A DNA stretch of 64,000 nt from Flavobacterium zhairuonense (GCF_004352915.1 NZ_SJSY01000072.1:186001-250000), one strand, 5' to 3'. Shown: positions 8,882 to 19,072, numbered from the stretch's first letter. A program made the numbers and translations. Notes: a model not told the origin generated them from the letters alone.

Positions 8882-11263
8882 TTAATTATTTACTCCAACA
8901 GGAACTTTTTTAACTTCTGAAATTAAATAGCCATCATCAGTAAAGCCTTCTATTAGAACTTGTATTTCGTTTTGATTATTCTTTGGAATTTTAATTTGAA
9001 AGTCTGAGTGATTAGTTAACTCAATGTTTGGTGACCAATTCAATGTTCCGAAATAATTAAATTCGACCTGATCTTCTAATGGTACAGTTTTGTATGTGAA
9101 ATTTTGCGCAAAACCTTTTGTTACAATTAATGAGGTATGTTTTACTTTGAAATATTCGTTTTTTTGCCCGGTTTTCATGAAAATTTTAATTGTACCGTGT
9201 CCTCTTAAGGTTGTAACATCAGAGCTTCCGGTTCTATCAATGTAGATTTCATCTATTTGATCTAGCGTGAGATAGTAAAGGTCATTAAAATCATAAAGTA
9301 AAAAATTGTCAATATACACATTTGGAGGAGTCGCTGTGAGATAAGAACCCGGTGCCCAACCCTTATAAGCATCTCTGCGATCTGCTATGCGTACGGTATT
9401 AGTACTGGGATCAATGCCTGTATTGTAACCATTGGAAGATAGAAAATTTAATAAAGTCTGATGTGATTTTCCGTCAATTTTAAAGGCTTTGGCCATGAAG
9501 CTCACTTCTGATTTATGAATAAAAACTTCTTTTTGAGCAGTATTTTTTACTTCTACTTCTTTTAATGTAGTTGCTTTTGTTTTAGGCGGTGGGAAATTAA
9601 AAACATTCTCAGAGACTTTTTTTAGTGGACAGAATGTTTTTTCGAATGATGGCCCCAAAGCAAAGCGAGGTTCGTTTCTGGCAATTCGTGCTTCTATTTT
9701 AGTAGTTAAAGTGTTGTTTTTCTCATTGCTCATTTGTAAACCTAAAACAGTAGAATCCTGAACAAAAAAATGCTCAAATTTAAAATCATTATTCTGATCT
9801 ATAAAGGTTTCATCAAATAGGCTGGTTTTTAATGAGAAAAGAGAAATTTTATTTTTAGAATTCGGTTTTTGTTCTCTCTCGACCTTCCCATTTATTGTAA
9901 TTCCTTTTTCAAACTCATAACTGATTTTTGGCGGACCTGCTTTGATATTTTCCCATAAGTATTTGCCTTTGCTTTGTGTAACCAATAAAAGTTCGATGTC
10001 TTGTTTTCGGGTTTTATTGTCTGGATTAAAATAGAAATAAGTATCGCTTACTGGTTTGTCTAAATAGGCATTTAAGTAAAAAGTTCCCAAAATTGTTTTT
10101 TTCTGATTATTGCAAACGCTCTTTTCAGGAAGAATACTAATGCTTAAATGCGCTTTGTCAACTTCCACTTTCCCAGATAATATAATGCTGTCGTTAACTG
10201 TCGCTTTCGTTTGAATTGTTAAGGGATTTCTATCTTCTTCAATATAAGTTAATCTTTCGGTAATTTCATTCAAATCTTCATCTAAAACTCGAACAGTATT
10301 AATGCCATTTGGGAGGAATTTTTTATCGAAGAAAATAGGCAGTTCAGTTTTGTTATTGCTAAAGGTGATCTCCTGCTGCATTAAATTTTCATTTTGCTGA
10401 ATGAGCACTATGAATTTTTTATTTTGAATGTCTTGAAGACCTTTTTCATTTGTTTTTAGGACAACAAGTAACTTGTTTTTAGCAGGATAATCTTTTTCGG
10501 TTAAGATTAGTCCGGTTTCTGCAATTTTGCCCAAAGAACGTTCTGTTTTTAATTTGTCATTATTTATTTTGAGCGTATATTTTTCGTTTAATTTGGCTCT
10601 TAAATAAATAATGCCATTTCCCATTCTGTTAGTATGAAAGCTTGAAATTTCATTTGATTTTGAATCCAAAATAACGCCATCTGTTATTTCTATTCCTTTT
10701 TTATTGCAGTCTGTAATCTTAATTCCAATTGTATTTACAACATCGCTTAGTATAATTCCTCCTTCTGGAAATAAGCTTATTTCTGCCGTTTCCCAACTTG
10801 GTTCATTGGTTTCAAAAGCATACGGATTATGTTTGTCAATAATTTCAATGGTTTGATTAAACGAATCGTCTTCCTTGAAATTATTCATCCAGTTCGTGTA
10901 AAAGTGAAAATGGTATTTGCCCTGTTTGAATTTTTCATTTAAATGAATGCCACCAGAAAACATACCGTTTTGAGCAAAAAGCAATTGTTTTTGCACTATT
11001 TGTTCTTCATTATTATAAATGAGTAATTGAACATTTGTAGTGGCGCTATTTGGGGAATTATTTTTTTTGCTTAGAATGTATCCTTTGAAGGCAATGGCCT
11101 CATTATTTGTATAAATGTTTTTATTAAATTGGACATGGATAATTTCTCGGTCTTCTGAAAAATAATCAGCAAGATACTTGGTAATTTTATCTTGATTGTT
11201 GATCTCTTGCGAAAAGGAATGTACGCAAAATAATAAGCCAAAAAATCGAGTGATTGATTTCAT
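8882..11263 (-). CDS. MG2-like / TonB-plug domain surface protein
   Basis: A 793-residue exported protein (signal peptide 'MKSITRFFGLLFCVHSFSQ'). I chose the internal ATG at 11263 because the upstream ATG at 11296 would put 11 residues before a normal signal peptide. The N-terminal third has macroglobulin (MG2)-type beta-sandwich sequence ('VQFNKNIYTNNEAIAFKGYI'). Near residues 600-720 a TonB-receptor plug-like region appears ('VYIDNFLLYDFNDLYYLTLD', then 'GHGTIKIFMKTG'), but no 22-strand barrel follows, so it is not a complete receptor. Bacteroidota have a family combining these domains, usually annotated as TonB-dependent receptor plug proteins, of unknown function. The upstream neighbour is a secreted phosphodiesterase. 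Confidence 0.75.
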   Translation of the reverse strand: MKSITRFFGLLFCVHSFSQEINNQDKITKYLADYFSEDREIIHVQFNKNIYTNNEAIAFKGYILSKKNNSPNSATTNVQLLIYNNEEQIVQKQLLFAQNGMFSGGIHLNEKFKQGKYHFHFYTNWMNNFKEDDSFNQTIEIIDKHNPYAFETNEPSWETAEISLFPEGGIILSDVVNTIGIKITDCNKKGIEITDGVILDSKSNEISSFHTNRMGNGIIYLRAKLNEKYTLKINNDKLKTERSLGKIAETGLILTEKDYPAKNKLLVVLKTNEKGLQDIQNKKFIVLIQQNENLMQQEITFSNNKTELPIFFDKKFLPNGINTVRVLDEDLNEITERLTYIEEDRNPLTIQTKATVNDSIILSGKVEVDKAHLSISILPEKSVCNNQKKTILGTFYLNAYLDKPVSDTYFYFNPDNKTRKQDIELLLVTQSKGKYLWENIKAGPPKISYEFEKGITINGKVEREQKPNSKNKISLFSLKTSLFDETFIDQNNDFKFEHFFVQDSTVLGLQMSNEKNNTLTTKIEARIARNEPRFALGPSFEKTFCPLKKVSENVFNFPPPKTKATTLKEVEVKNTAQKEVFIHKSEVSFMAKAFKIDGKSHQTLLNFLSSNGYNTGIDPSTNTVRIADRRDAYKGWAPGSYLTATPPNVYIDNFLLYDFNDLYYLTLDQIDEIYIDRTGSSDVTTLRGHGTIKIFMKTGQKNEYFKVKHTSLIVTKGFAQNFTYKTVPLEDQVEFNYFGTLNWSPNIELTNHSDFQIKIPKNNQNEIQVLIEGFTDDGYLISEVKKVPVGVNN

Positions 11264-11367
11264 ACAGAAAATATTAGGAACAATTTTAATTACCATAAAG
11301 CTATAGAATTAATTGTAATATTAATCTGTAATTCACAAAAACCGTGCAAGTTTTTTAAAGTAAGATG

Positions 11368-11548
11368 ATTAGATAATTTGGAAATTTGTCAATTAGATAA
11401 TTATATAAGCACGTTTGTTGTAGTGGCGTATATGCGTTTTGCTGGCAAAGATTTTAAAGTAAGAAACCCAACAGATTTTATAATCTGTTGGGTTTGCTTT
11501 TATGCTGTAAGAAAATTATCTAATTGACAAATTTCCAAATTATCTAAT
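11368..11548. repeat. Perfect 35-bp inverted repeat enclosing a terminator
   Basis: The left arm 11368-11402 (attagataatttgg...) is the exact reverse complement of the right arm 11514-11548. The right arm runs over the last codons and stop of the phosphodiesterase gene. The 111 nt between the arms contain the hairpin at 11464-11495. The arms are themselves built from 'aattatctaatt' modules. Confidence 0.9.
11464..11495 (-). terminator. Terminator of the phosphodiesterase gene
   Basis: A perfect 14-bp stem (AAACCCAACAGATT with AATCTGTTGGGTTT) has a four-base loop. It lies 49 nt past the stop of the minus-strand gene ending at 11544. The T-run is only moderate in either direction. Confidence 0.75.
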
Positions 11549-12746
11549 TAGCAAGCATTGTGTCGACATCACTCAATTTTCCGTCGATTTCGCCTATTTG
11601 AAGGCCTAAAATATGAGCAATTAAAGGATAAACTGAAACATTCTGAAATGTTTTGACTCTTTTGTTTACTTTAAAAGCAGGTCCTTTTGCGTAAAAAATA
11701 GCGTGCATATCTTTTTCATTATTGTCGTAACCATGAGTTCCACCTTTAATGTTTTGAGATTCTTTCGTTACTAAACTCCATCCTTTATCGGCTTCTATAA
11801 CAAAATCAAGCGCGCGCGAATTTGTTCCGTAGTGCAATCTTTCGGGAGCTTCAGATGATTTCCAGAATTTGATATGAGGAACTTTTTTCAAAGCATTGGC
11901 AATAGAATCTTGATAACCAGGTTTTGCTTGCAAACTCATAATTGGATTTACAACATCTTTATAACCCAGCCATTCTGGTTTTAAATAATCTAAAACCGCT
12001 ACTTTTTTATCATTGCTGATATTTGCCATTCCGTGGTCTGAAACGATGATTAAATTGATTTGTTTTCTGATAGGCAGTTGATCTAATTTTCGAGATATTT
12101 CGCCCATTATAGAATCCATTTTGATGACCATTTTTTTGTTTTCAGGTGAAAGCGGACCAAAATTATGTCCAGTATGATCTGGTTCGTCAAAATATAAAGT
12201 GATTAAATGAGGTCTTTGTTTTTCTGGAAGTTGTAACCATTTCATAACGGTATCGATTCTTGCTTCATACGGAATTTTATTATCGTATTTTTTGAAATAG
12301 CTTGGATTTCTTTTGTCAATATCAGAACCTGGCCAAAAAAAAGATGCAGTTTTTACGCCTTGTTGTTCGGCTAAATTCCAAATCGGATTTCCGCCATAAA
12401 ATCTTGAATCATTTTTTGCATCGCTTGATAATGAAAAAGCTTGATTTAAAGAAGCATCATAAAAAACATTATTGATGATTCCGTGATGATCAGGATAAAG
12501 CCCTGTTACAATCGAATAATGATTTGGAAAAGTTTTGCTTGGATAAGATGGTTTCATTGATTTGGCATGAACACCTTCTTTTTCAATTTGCTTCAGATTT
12601 GGAAGATTGAATTGTTTTTGATAATCCCAACGAAATCCATCCATAGAAACTAAAACGACATAAGTGTCTTTAGTATTTTGGGCTTGTAAAAAAGTGGCAA
12701 GAAGTAAGAATGTGAAAGATAAAAGGTGAGTTGTGAATTTTCTCAT
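11544..12746 (-). CDS. ENPP-type alkaline phosphatase superfamily phosphodiesterase
   Basis: A 400-residue exported hydrolase (signal peptide ending 'FLQAQ'). It carries the nucleotide pyrophosphatase/phosphodiesterase metal and nucleophile motifs: 'VLVSMDGFRWDY' (Asp36), 'SYPSKTFPNHYSIVTG' with Thr72 as nucleophile, 'DEPDHTGHNFGP', 'IIVSDHGM' and 'GTHGYDN'. Family members split phosphodiester or pyrophosphate bonds in nucleotides or lipids using two zinc ions in the periplasm. The length fits the bacterial ENPP group. It has its own promoter (12769-12776) and terminator, so it is probably monocistronic. Confidence 0.92.
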   Translation of the reverse strand: MRKFTTHLLSFTFLLLATFLQAQNTKDTYVVLVSMDGFRWDYQKQFNLPNLKQIEKEGVHAKSMKPSYPSKTFPNHYSIVTGLYPDHHGIINNVFYDASLNQAFSLSSDAKNDSRFYGGNPIWNLAEQQGVKTASFFWPGSDIDKRNPSYFKKYDNKIPYEARIDTVMKWLQLPEKQRPHLITLYFDEPDHTGHNFGPLSPENKKMVIKMDSIMGEISRKLDQLPIRKQINLIIVSDHGMANISNDKKVAVLDYLKPEWLGYKDVVNPIMSLQAKPGYQDSIANALKKVPHIKFWKSSEAPERLHYGTNSRALDFVIEADKGWSLVTKESQNIKGGTHGYDNNEKDMHAIFYAKGPAFKVNKRVKTFQNVSVYPLIAHILGLQIGEIDGKLSDVDTMLAN

Positions 12747-12768
12747 TGTGCAATTTTAAATAGAACTG

Positions 12769-12776
12769 CAAAGGTA
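12769..12776 (-). promoter_or_regulatory. -7 box of the phosphodiesterase gene
   Basis: The minus strand reads TACCTTTG followed by CA, an exact TAnnTTTGc match 22 nt before the ATG at 12746. The expected leader is about 15 nt. No convincing -33 element is seen. Confidence 0.6.
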
Positions 12777-12821
12777 GAGATAACAGATTTTTTAAAGAAA
12801 AAGAGAATGTTAAATAAAAGG

Positions 12822-13082
12822 TTTGCCACGAATTGCACTAATTTCCACGAATTGTTTTTCTTTTTAGCCACAGATTACACAGATTAAAAGGATTTCTTTG
12901 TTAGGTACACTAAAAGATTTTTACGCAGATTTTAACAGATTTAAGCAGATTAATTTAATTTTTATCATCTATGATCTACATAAAATAAAAATCCTTTTAA
13001 TCTGTGTAATCTGTGGCAAATTAAAATATGCGCAAAAGATTGAAAAAACTAATTCGTGAAAATTAGTGCAATTAGTGGCAAA
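12822..13082. repeat. Composite nested palindromic intergenic element
   Basis: The outer arms 12822-12853 and 13051-13082 (tttgccacgaattgcac... type) are inverted with about two mismatches in 32. Inside them, inner arms 12867-12895 and 12989-13017 (gccacagattacacagatt... type) are a perfect 29-bp inverted repeat. The central ~90 nt contain further 'gcagatt/acagatt' modules. The modules repeat about every 9-10 nt. The element fills the gap between the phosphodiesterase promoter and the groESL terminator exactly. No open frame is present. Confidence 0.9.
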
Positions 13083-13083
13083 C

Positions 13084-13117
13084 AAAAAAAAGCGCCAGAT
13101 AAAAATCCAGCGCTTTT
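13084..13117 (-). terminator. groESL terminator
   Basis: Stem AAAAGCGC (13088-13095) pairs with GCGCTTTT (13110-13117), and the minus strand continues into a T run. It lies 22 nt past the groEL stop and directly abuts the repeat element. Confidence 0.75.
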
Positions 13118-13138
13118 AAGTTTTAAGAAGAGAATGAA

Positions 13139-14782
<1,644 letters not shown>

Positions 14783-14854
14783 TTAAAGTTTGATTTGTTT
14801 CAAGTTAAATGAAGTTCTTAATTCTCAATACTTCGTACTTAATACAATATTTTT

Positions 14855-15130
14855 TTAGATAATCGCTAAGATGTCATCTTCGCGCATAATCAAATAATCA
14901 GTACCTTCTAATTTTAATTCAGTACCAGCATATTTTCCGTAAAGAACAGTATCACCAACTTTTACAGTCATAGTGTGATCTTTAGTTCCGTTTCCAACTG
15001 CAACTACAGTTCCTTTTTGTGGTTTTTCTTTGGCAGTATCTGGAATAAAAATACCTGAGGCAGTTTTAGTTTCAGCTGCAACAGGCTCGATAAGTACGCG
15101 GTCTGAAAGCGGTTTAATGTTTAAAGCCAT
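14855..15130 (-). CDS. groES: Co-chaperonin GroES
   Basis: A 91-residue co-chaperonin, the lid of GroEL. It has the family start '[12 protein letters not shown]', the mobile loop '[20 protein letters not shown]' and '[20 protein letters not shown]'. It is the first gene of groES-groEL. The secG operon terminator (15228-15253) lies just upstream, so groESL must have its own promoter in 15131-15225. That stretch lacks an obvious TAnnTTTG box but contains a TGGCAC element. Confidence 0.99.
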   Translation of the reverse strand: MALNIKPLSDRVLIEPVAAETKTASGIFIPDTAKEKPQKGTVVAVGNGTKDHTMTVKVGDTVLYGKYAGTELKLEGTDYLIMREDDILAII

Positions 15131-15177
15131 GATTTTATATTATTAATTAAGTTATACGTTTTTTATTGTTCAATAAA

Positions 15178-15212
15178 CTTTCAGAAATTGTGCCATGCTC
15201 AATAAACTGACA
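15178..15212 (-). promoter_or_regulatory. Candidate special promoter of groESL (TGTCAG...TGGCAC)
   Basis: On the minus strand TGTCAG (15212-15207) is followed by TGGCAC (15195-15190) and then AATTTCTGAAAG. TGGCAC matches the -24 half of a sigma-54 promoter. The -12 half is weak: CTGA stands where TTGC is expected. It could instead be a heat-shock operator specific to Bacteroidota. No CIRCE inverted repeat is visible. Confidence 0.35.
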
Positions 15213-15227
15213 TTATTTCTTAAAAAA

Positions 15228-15253
15228 AATGCCAGCTTTGACAGGCTGGCATT
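15228..15253 (-). terminator. Terminator of the miaB-secG gene block
   Basis: Stem AATGCCAGC (15228-15236) pairs with GCTGGCATT (15245-15253). The A run at 15222-15229 becomes a T run on the minus strand. It lies 22 nt past the secG stop and separates secG from groES. Confidence 0.85.
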
Positions 15254-15274
15254 AGATTTTATATCAAGCTATAA

Positions 15275-15610
15275 TTATTTAGCTGGTGCTGCCGGAGCAG
15301 GAGTTTGTTGTGCTGGTGCTGCAGGTGTATTTGCAGGAGCTTCTGTTTTTTCAATAATCTTAGATCCAGTATCATTTAATGAACCAGTAAAGCTTAAGCT
15401 TGAAAGGATAACTAAAACGATCAAAACTGTAGCTAATGTCCAAGTACTTTTGTCTAAAAAGTCTGTTGTTTTTTGTACACCACCTAACATTTGAGTTCCG
15501 CTGATAGTAGAAGATAATCCTCCTCCTTTAGGGTTCTGTACCATAATTACTACGATCAATAGAAAACAAACTATTGTGATTAAAACTAAAAAAATTGAAA
15601 ATGTGCTCAT
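15275..15610 (-). CDS. secG: Preprotein translocase subunit SecG
   Basis: A 111-residue inner-membrane protein with two membrane helices (about residues 3-23 and 57-76). The family-typical loop 'VQNPKGGGLSSTISGTQMLG' lies between them. It is the small non-essential partner of SecYE in the Sec translocon. An Ala/Pro-rich tail (after residue 90) is a common variable extension. It starts only 3 nt after the stop of the TPR gene, which implies translational coupling, and ends the block before a terminator. Confidence 0.95.
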   Translation of the reverse strand: MSTFSIFLVLITIVCFLLIVVIMVQNPKGGGLSSTISGTQMLGGVQKTTDFLDKSTWTLATVLIVLVILSSLSFTGSLNDTGSKIIEKTEAPANTPAAPAQQTPAPAAPAK

Positions 15611-15613
15611 TAC

Positions 15614-17005
15614 TTAATTATTGTTATTGTTATTTTGTTGTAAAATCTTTATATCCGATATGCGGTCTGCAAAGAAAGTAATTTTTTCTGGATATTTCAA
15701 AATTAATATTTCATATGCTTGAATTGCCTTTGTGTATTTTTTTTGTTCCAAATAAACTCTGGCTAAAGTCTCTGTCATTAAGTATGAGCTGTCGTCTTTA
15801 TTGATGTCAAGCTGGGCAGTTGCAGTTATTGCAGTTTGCTTTATCGGAGAGATTTTTGGGTTTGCTTCAATAAATCGGTCGATTATGTCGGCTTTTTTCT
15901 TCTTCTCTTCTTCGGCTTTTTCTTCTGGATCAACAGTTCCTAATGTTTGTTCTGCAATTTCAACAGGATTTTTTATCAGATTGTTTTCCATTGGTGCTTC
16001 TTTGGTTCTGTCAATAGGCTCAGTTCTTGCTAATTGCAACCATTCTTGAAATGAATGCGTTTCATTTCCTGAAAAATCCAATGGTTTTCCAATTTCTAGA
16101 TTCTCTTCTGCAGTTTTTACTGCTTCAGGGATTTCGATTTTTTCTGGTTCTGAGATTGTTTCAGTTTCTTGAATTACAATTATAGTTTCGGGAACTTCGA
16201 TTTCTTTTGATTCTTCAGTCGCTACAGTTTCTTCAATAGACAATACTGTTTGCGGTGTTTCAATTGCTGTAGGTTCTTCCGTTATCGTTTGTTCTGCAAT
16301 AATCGTTGTTTCTGGAATTTCAGTCACGGCTACAGCAGGCTCTGGCTCTTCAATAGTTTTAGCTTCTTCAAAAATTACATTTCCTGCTTCTTTTATAGCA
16401 TTATATACCGATTCTTCAATTGGATCAATTCGAATACTCGGAATTTCATCGTCTAATCTATCTTCTAGAAAGGTTCGACTTTCCTTAATAATAGGTGTTT
16501 CTTCAACAACTGGAATTTCTTCCTTGGCAGAAAGTTCAATTGGCTCTTCAATAACAGGTTCAATTGGCTTTTCTTCAACTTTTATTGGTTCTTCAAAAGT
16601 TACAGTTGTGGCTTCTTTTATAGAATCTAAAATCGATTTTTCGATTGGATCGATTCGGACTTCGGCAAGTTTCTTTTTTTCTTCTGCCGAAATAATTTCG
16701 ACATCAAAAACCGTTATGTTTAAAAGATCTCTTAGTTTTCGGTCATAATACGCGCCCTGAATTGGCGTGAATTCTTCCGAAGTAATAAAATCAAATAGAA
16801 CCGAACGATCAGTGGTATGGGCAGCCGTAACTTTTAGGGCATAATTATACTTAAAGCTGTTTTGTTTGTAAAGTCCTTTTAATCGCAATGCGCGCGCACT
16901 TTGAAAATATGGAAATTCATTCAAAACACTTCCTAATGTTTCTGCCTGTTTTTCTGTAACGGTGTCAGGTTTATTGATTAGGTATGTATAATCGGTTACG
17001 TTCAT
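15614..17005 (-). CDS. TPR protein with acidic low-complexity linker
   Basis: A 463-residue protein with no signal peptide. The N-terminal ~100 residues are a conserved-looking domain (DYTYLINKPDTVTEKQAETL). A long Glu/Pro/Ile/Val-rich linker of imperfect repeats follows (about 130-320; EEPIKVEEKP, EEPIELSAKEEIPVVEETPI). The C-terminus has TPR-like helices ('AYEILILKYPEKITFFADRI') and ends in a poly-Asn run encoded by a triplet repeat. It sits between lptE and secG, only 3 nt from secG. This suggests an envelope or translocation role, but no function is known to me. Confidence 0.75.
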   Translation of the reverse strand: MNVTDYTYLINKPDTVTEKQAETLGSVLNEFPYFQSARALRLKGLYKQNSFKYNYALKVTAAHTTDRSVLFDFITSEEFTPIQGAYYDRKLRDLLNITVFDVEIISAEEKKKLAEVRIDPIEKSILDSIKEATTVTFEEPIKVEEKPIEPVIEEPIELSAKEEIPVVEETPIIKESRTFLEDRLDDEIPSIRIDPIEESVYNAIKEAGNVIFEEAKTIEEPEPAVAVTEIPETTIIAEQTITEEPTAIETPQTVLSIEETVATEESKEIEVPETIIVIQETETISEPEKIEIPEAVKTAEENLEIGKPLDFSGNETHSFQEWLQLARTEPIDRTKEAPMENNLIKNPVEIAEQTLGTVDPEEKAEEEKKKKADIIDRFIEANPKISPIKQTAITATAQLDINKDDSSYLMTETLARVYLEQKKYTKAIQAYEILILKYPEKITFFADRISDIKILQQNNNNNN

Positions 17006-17010
17006 TTTTA

Positions 17011-17085
17011 CTGTTTAATCGTTTATTTGTTTAACTGTTTAATCGGAAAATCTGTCTAATCGATCTAACGATTAACCGATTAAAC
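17011..17085. repeat. Intergenic 'gtttaatcg' repeat with inverted ends
   Basis: The spacer between lptE and the TPR gene holds several 'gttta(a/t)...tcg' modules. GTTTAATCGG (17037-17046) and CCGATTAAAC (17076-17085) form a perfect 10-bp inverted pair. It is a further member of the module-type spacers seen elsewhere in the window. Confidence 0.65.
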
Positions 17086-17092
17086 TATAAAA

Positions 17093-17611
17093 TTACCATT
17101 TAGCCAATGACTCATTAAAAATATCCTGAGTAATTCTTTCAAAAATAGTTTGGATTGCATTGCTTAAAACTGCTCCCGTTGGAAGATCTGTTCCTGGGAA
17201 GTCGTTATAAAATTCAAATGTTCTTTCAAAATCATCCTTTTCATTTTTCTTGTTTGTAAAACGAACATTTACACGAATTGTCAAACGGTTTTGTGCGGCT
17301 CCAACGCTGCCGTCTGCTGCAACGGCTGTTGCTGTCATCGGGCTTATTCTATAATCTACGATTTCACCTTCGTAAACCAAATCACCACTGTTGCTTACCA
17401 AATTCAGGTTGGTTTGATTCATAATCAAATCCTGAAGCGCCAATGTAAATTGTCTGTCGATTCCAGGCTCAACTAAGTCAGCATTGTTTTGAAAAAAGTT
17501 AACTTGAAAAGTTTTTGCATCAATATTTCCTGTTCCAGTGAAGTTGTAAACATTGCATCCGCTTAACAAGAACAGACTTAAAAGTGCAAATAGTGAATAT
17601 ATTTTTTTCAT
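17093..17611 (-). CDS. lptE: LPS-assembly lipoprotein LptE
   Basis: A 172-residue lipoprotein (lipobox LLSGC, Cys19). It has the Bacteroidota LptE pattern: an N-terminal 'VYNFTGTGNIDAKTFQVNFF', a central strand 'NLVSNSGDLVYEGEIVDYRI', and a C-terminal helix ('AVLSNAIQTIFERITQDIFN'). LptE forms the plug of the LptD outer-membrane channel that inserts lipopolysaccharide. It lies between the sigma-54 activator and the TPR gene on the same strand. Confidence 0.88.
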   Translation of the reverse strand: MKKIYSLFALLSLFLLSGCNVYNFTGTGNIDAKTFQVNFFQNNADLVEPGIDRQFTLALQDLIMNQTNLNLVSNSGDLVYEGEIVDYRISPMTATAVAADGSVGAAQNRLTIRVNVRFTNKKNEKDDFERTFEFYNDFPGTDLPTGAVLSNAIQTIFERITQDIFNESLAKW

Positions 17612-17647
17612 AATATTTGAAGAGGAAATCCCAATGTTTTAAATATC

Positions 17648-17685
17648 AAATTCCAATTGTGTCCAAATATAGGTAATTGGAATTT
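17648..17685. repeat. Intergenic 'attccaatt' inverted repeat
   Basis: AAATTCCAATT (17648-17658) and AATTGGAATTT (17675-17685) form a perfect 11-bp inverted pair, followed by another 'ggaatttt'. It fills most of the gap between the sigma-54 activator gene and lptE. Confidence 0.7.
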
Positions 17686-17714
17686 GGAATTTTAAAATTG
17701 TAATATTAATTATT

Positions 17715-18974
17715 TTATAAATCGAATTGTTTGATTTTGCGATATAAAGTTCTTTCTGAAATGCCTAATTCATCAGCCGCAGCTTTACGTTTTCCTTTGT
17801 TTTTCTCTAATGATTTTTTGATCATTTCGATTTCTTTTTGTTCCAGACGTAAAATTTCTTCTTCTTCGATTGTTTCAGCAAATAGATAGTTGTCGTCTTG
17901 AATTTGATAGTTTTCTTCACGAACAGCTGGAGTTGTCATTACCGCAGTTCTCGGTTCTTCTTCAAAATCAATTTCACTATCGTTTTGCTGGTTTCCATAT
18001 ATTTTCTGAATTAAATTCGGATTGATATCCTGCACTTTTGACGAACCATTTTTCATGAGTTCCAAGGTCAGTTTTTTCAAATCGTTCAAATCGCTTCTCA
18101 TATCAAAAAGCACTTTGTACAGAATATCTCTTTCAGTACTGAAATCGCTTTCTTTTTTGCTGTCGCTAATCACAGAAGGCAAATTGCTTCCTTCGGCAGG
18201 TAAGTACGATTGTAAAGTTGCTAAAGTAATATCTCTATTTGTTTCTAAAACAGAAATTTGTTCTGCTACATTTCGAAGCTGACGAATATTTCCGCTCCAT
18301 CTGAATTTTTGCAAAAGCTGAACGGCATCATCATCCAGTCTTAAAGGTGGCATTTTATATTTATGAGCAAAATCGGCCACAAATTTTCTGAATAATAAGT
18401 GAATATCGTCGTTTCTTTCGCGCAAAGGAGGTAATGTAATTTCAACTGTGCTTAAACGATAGTACAAATCTTCACGGAATTTTCCTTTTTCGATCGCATT
18501 AAATAAGTTCACATTTGTTGCCGCAACAATACGAACATTCGTTTTTTGAACTTGTGAAGAACCAACTTTTATAAATTCACCATTTTCCAAAACACGAAGT
18601 AATCTTACCTGAGTTGTCAGTGGTAATTCACCAACTTCATCTAAGAAGATTGTTCCGCCGTCTGCTACTTCAAAATAACCTTCACGAGTGCTTGTTGCTC
18701 CTGTAAAAGCGCCTTTTTCGTGACCAAAAAGTTCGCTGTCGATTGTTCCTTCTGGAATTGCACCGCAGTTTACGGCAATATATTTACCATGCTTTCTGTG
18801 CGAAAGCGAATGTATTATTCTAGGAATATTTTCTTTACCAACACCACTTTCCCCAGTTACCATTACTGAAATATCAGTTGGAGCAACCTGAATGGCTTTT
18901 TCAATGGCACGATTTAATTTCGGATCATTACCAATAATCTCAAATCGCTGTTTTATTGCTTGAACTGTTTCCAT
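17715..18974 (-). CDS. Sigma-54-interacting AAA+ transcriptional activator
   Basis: A 419-residue activator with no receiver or other N-terminal sensor domain; the AAA+ domain begins at about residue 12. Walker A is 'GESGVGKE' (41-48), the sigma-54 contact loop GAFTGA is intact at 88-93, and 'GGTIFLDEVGELP' carries Walker B. The C-terminus is a Fis-type HTH ('RKAAADELGISERTLYRKIK'). About 130 residues of less conserved linker join them. The absence of a sensory domain suggests control by abundance or by a partner. Conserved association with lptE and secG hints at envelope-stress control, which is an inference. Confidence 0.93.
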   Translation of the reverse strand: METVQAIKQRFEIIGNDPKLNRAIEKAIQVAPTDISVMVTGESGVGKENIPRIIHSLSHRKHGKYIAVNCGAIPEGTIDSELFGHEKGAFTGATSTREGYFEVADGGTIFLDEVGELPLTTQVRLLRVLENGEFIKVGSSQVQKTNVRIVAATNVNLFNAIEKGKFREDLYYRLSTVEITLPPLRERNDDIHLLFRKFVADFAHKYKMPPLRLDDDAVQLLQKFRWSGNIRQLRNVAEQISVLETNRDITLATLQSYLPAEGSNLPSVISDSKKESDFSTERDILYKVLFDMRSDLNDLKKLTLELMKNGSSKVQDINPNLIQKIYGNQQNDSEIDFEEEPRTAVMTTPAVREENYQIQDDNYLFAETIEEEEILRLEQKEIEMIKKSLEKNKGKRKAAADELGISERTLYRKIKQFDL

Positions 18975-19040
18975 ATAGATTTTTGTTTCAAGTTTTTTAT
19001 TTGTTTCAGACTTCGCCTAAAACTTTGGCTTGTATTTTTG

Positions 19041-19072
19041 TTTGCCACGAATTTCTTGAATTTTCTCGAAAT
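19041..19072. repeat. Single arm of the 'tttgccacgaatt' repeat
   Basis: The 32-nt stretch begins with the same 13 nt (tttgccacgaatt) as the outer arm of the element at 12822. It matches at about 12 of the remaining 19 positions. It lies between the sigma-54 activator start and the GxxExxY gene. Confidence 0.6.
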
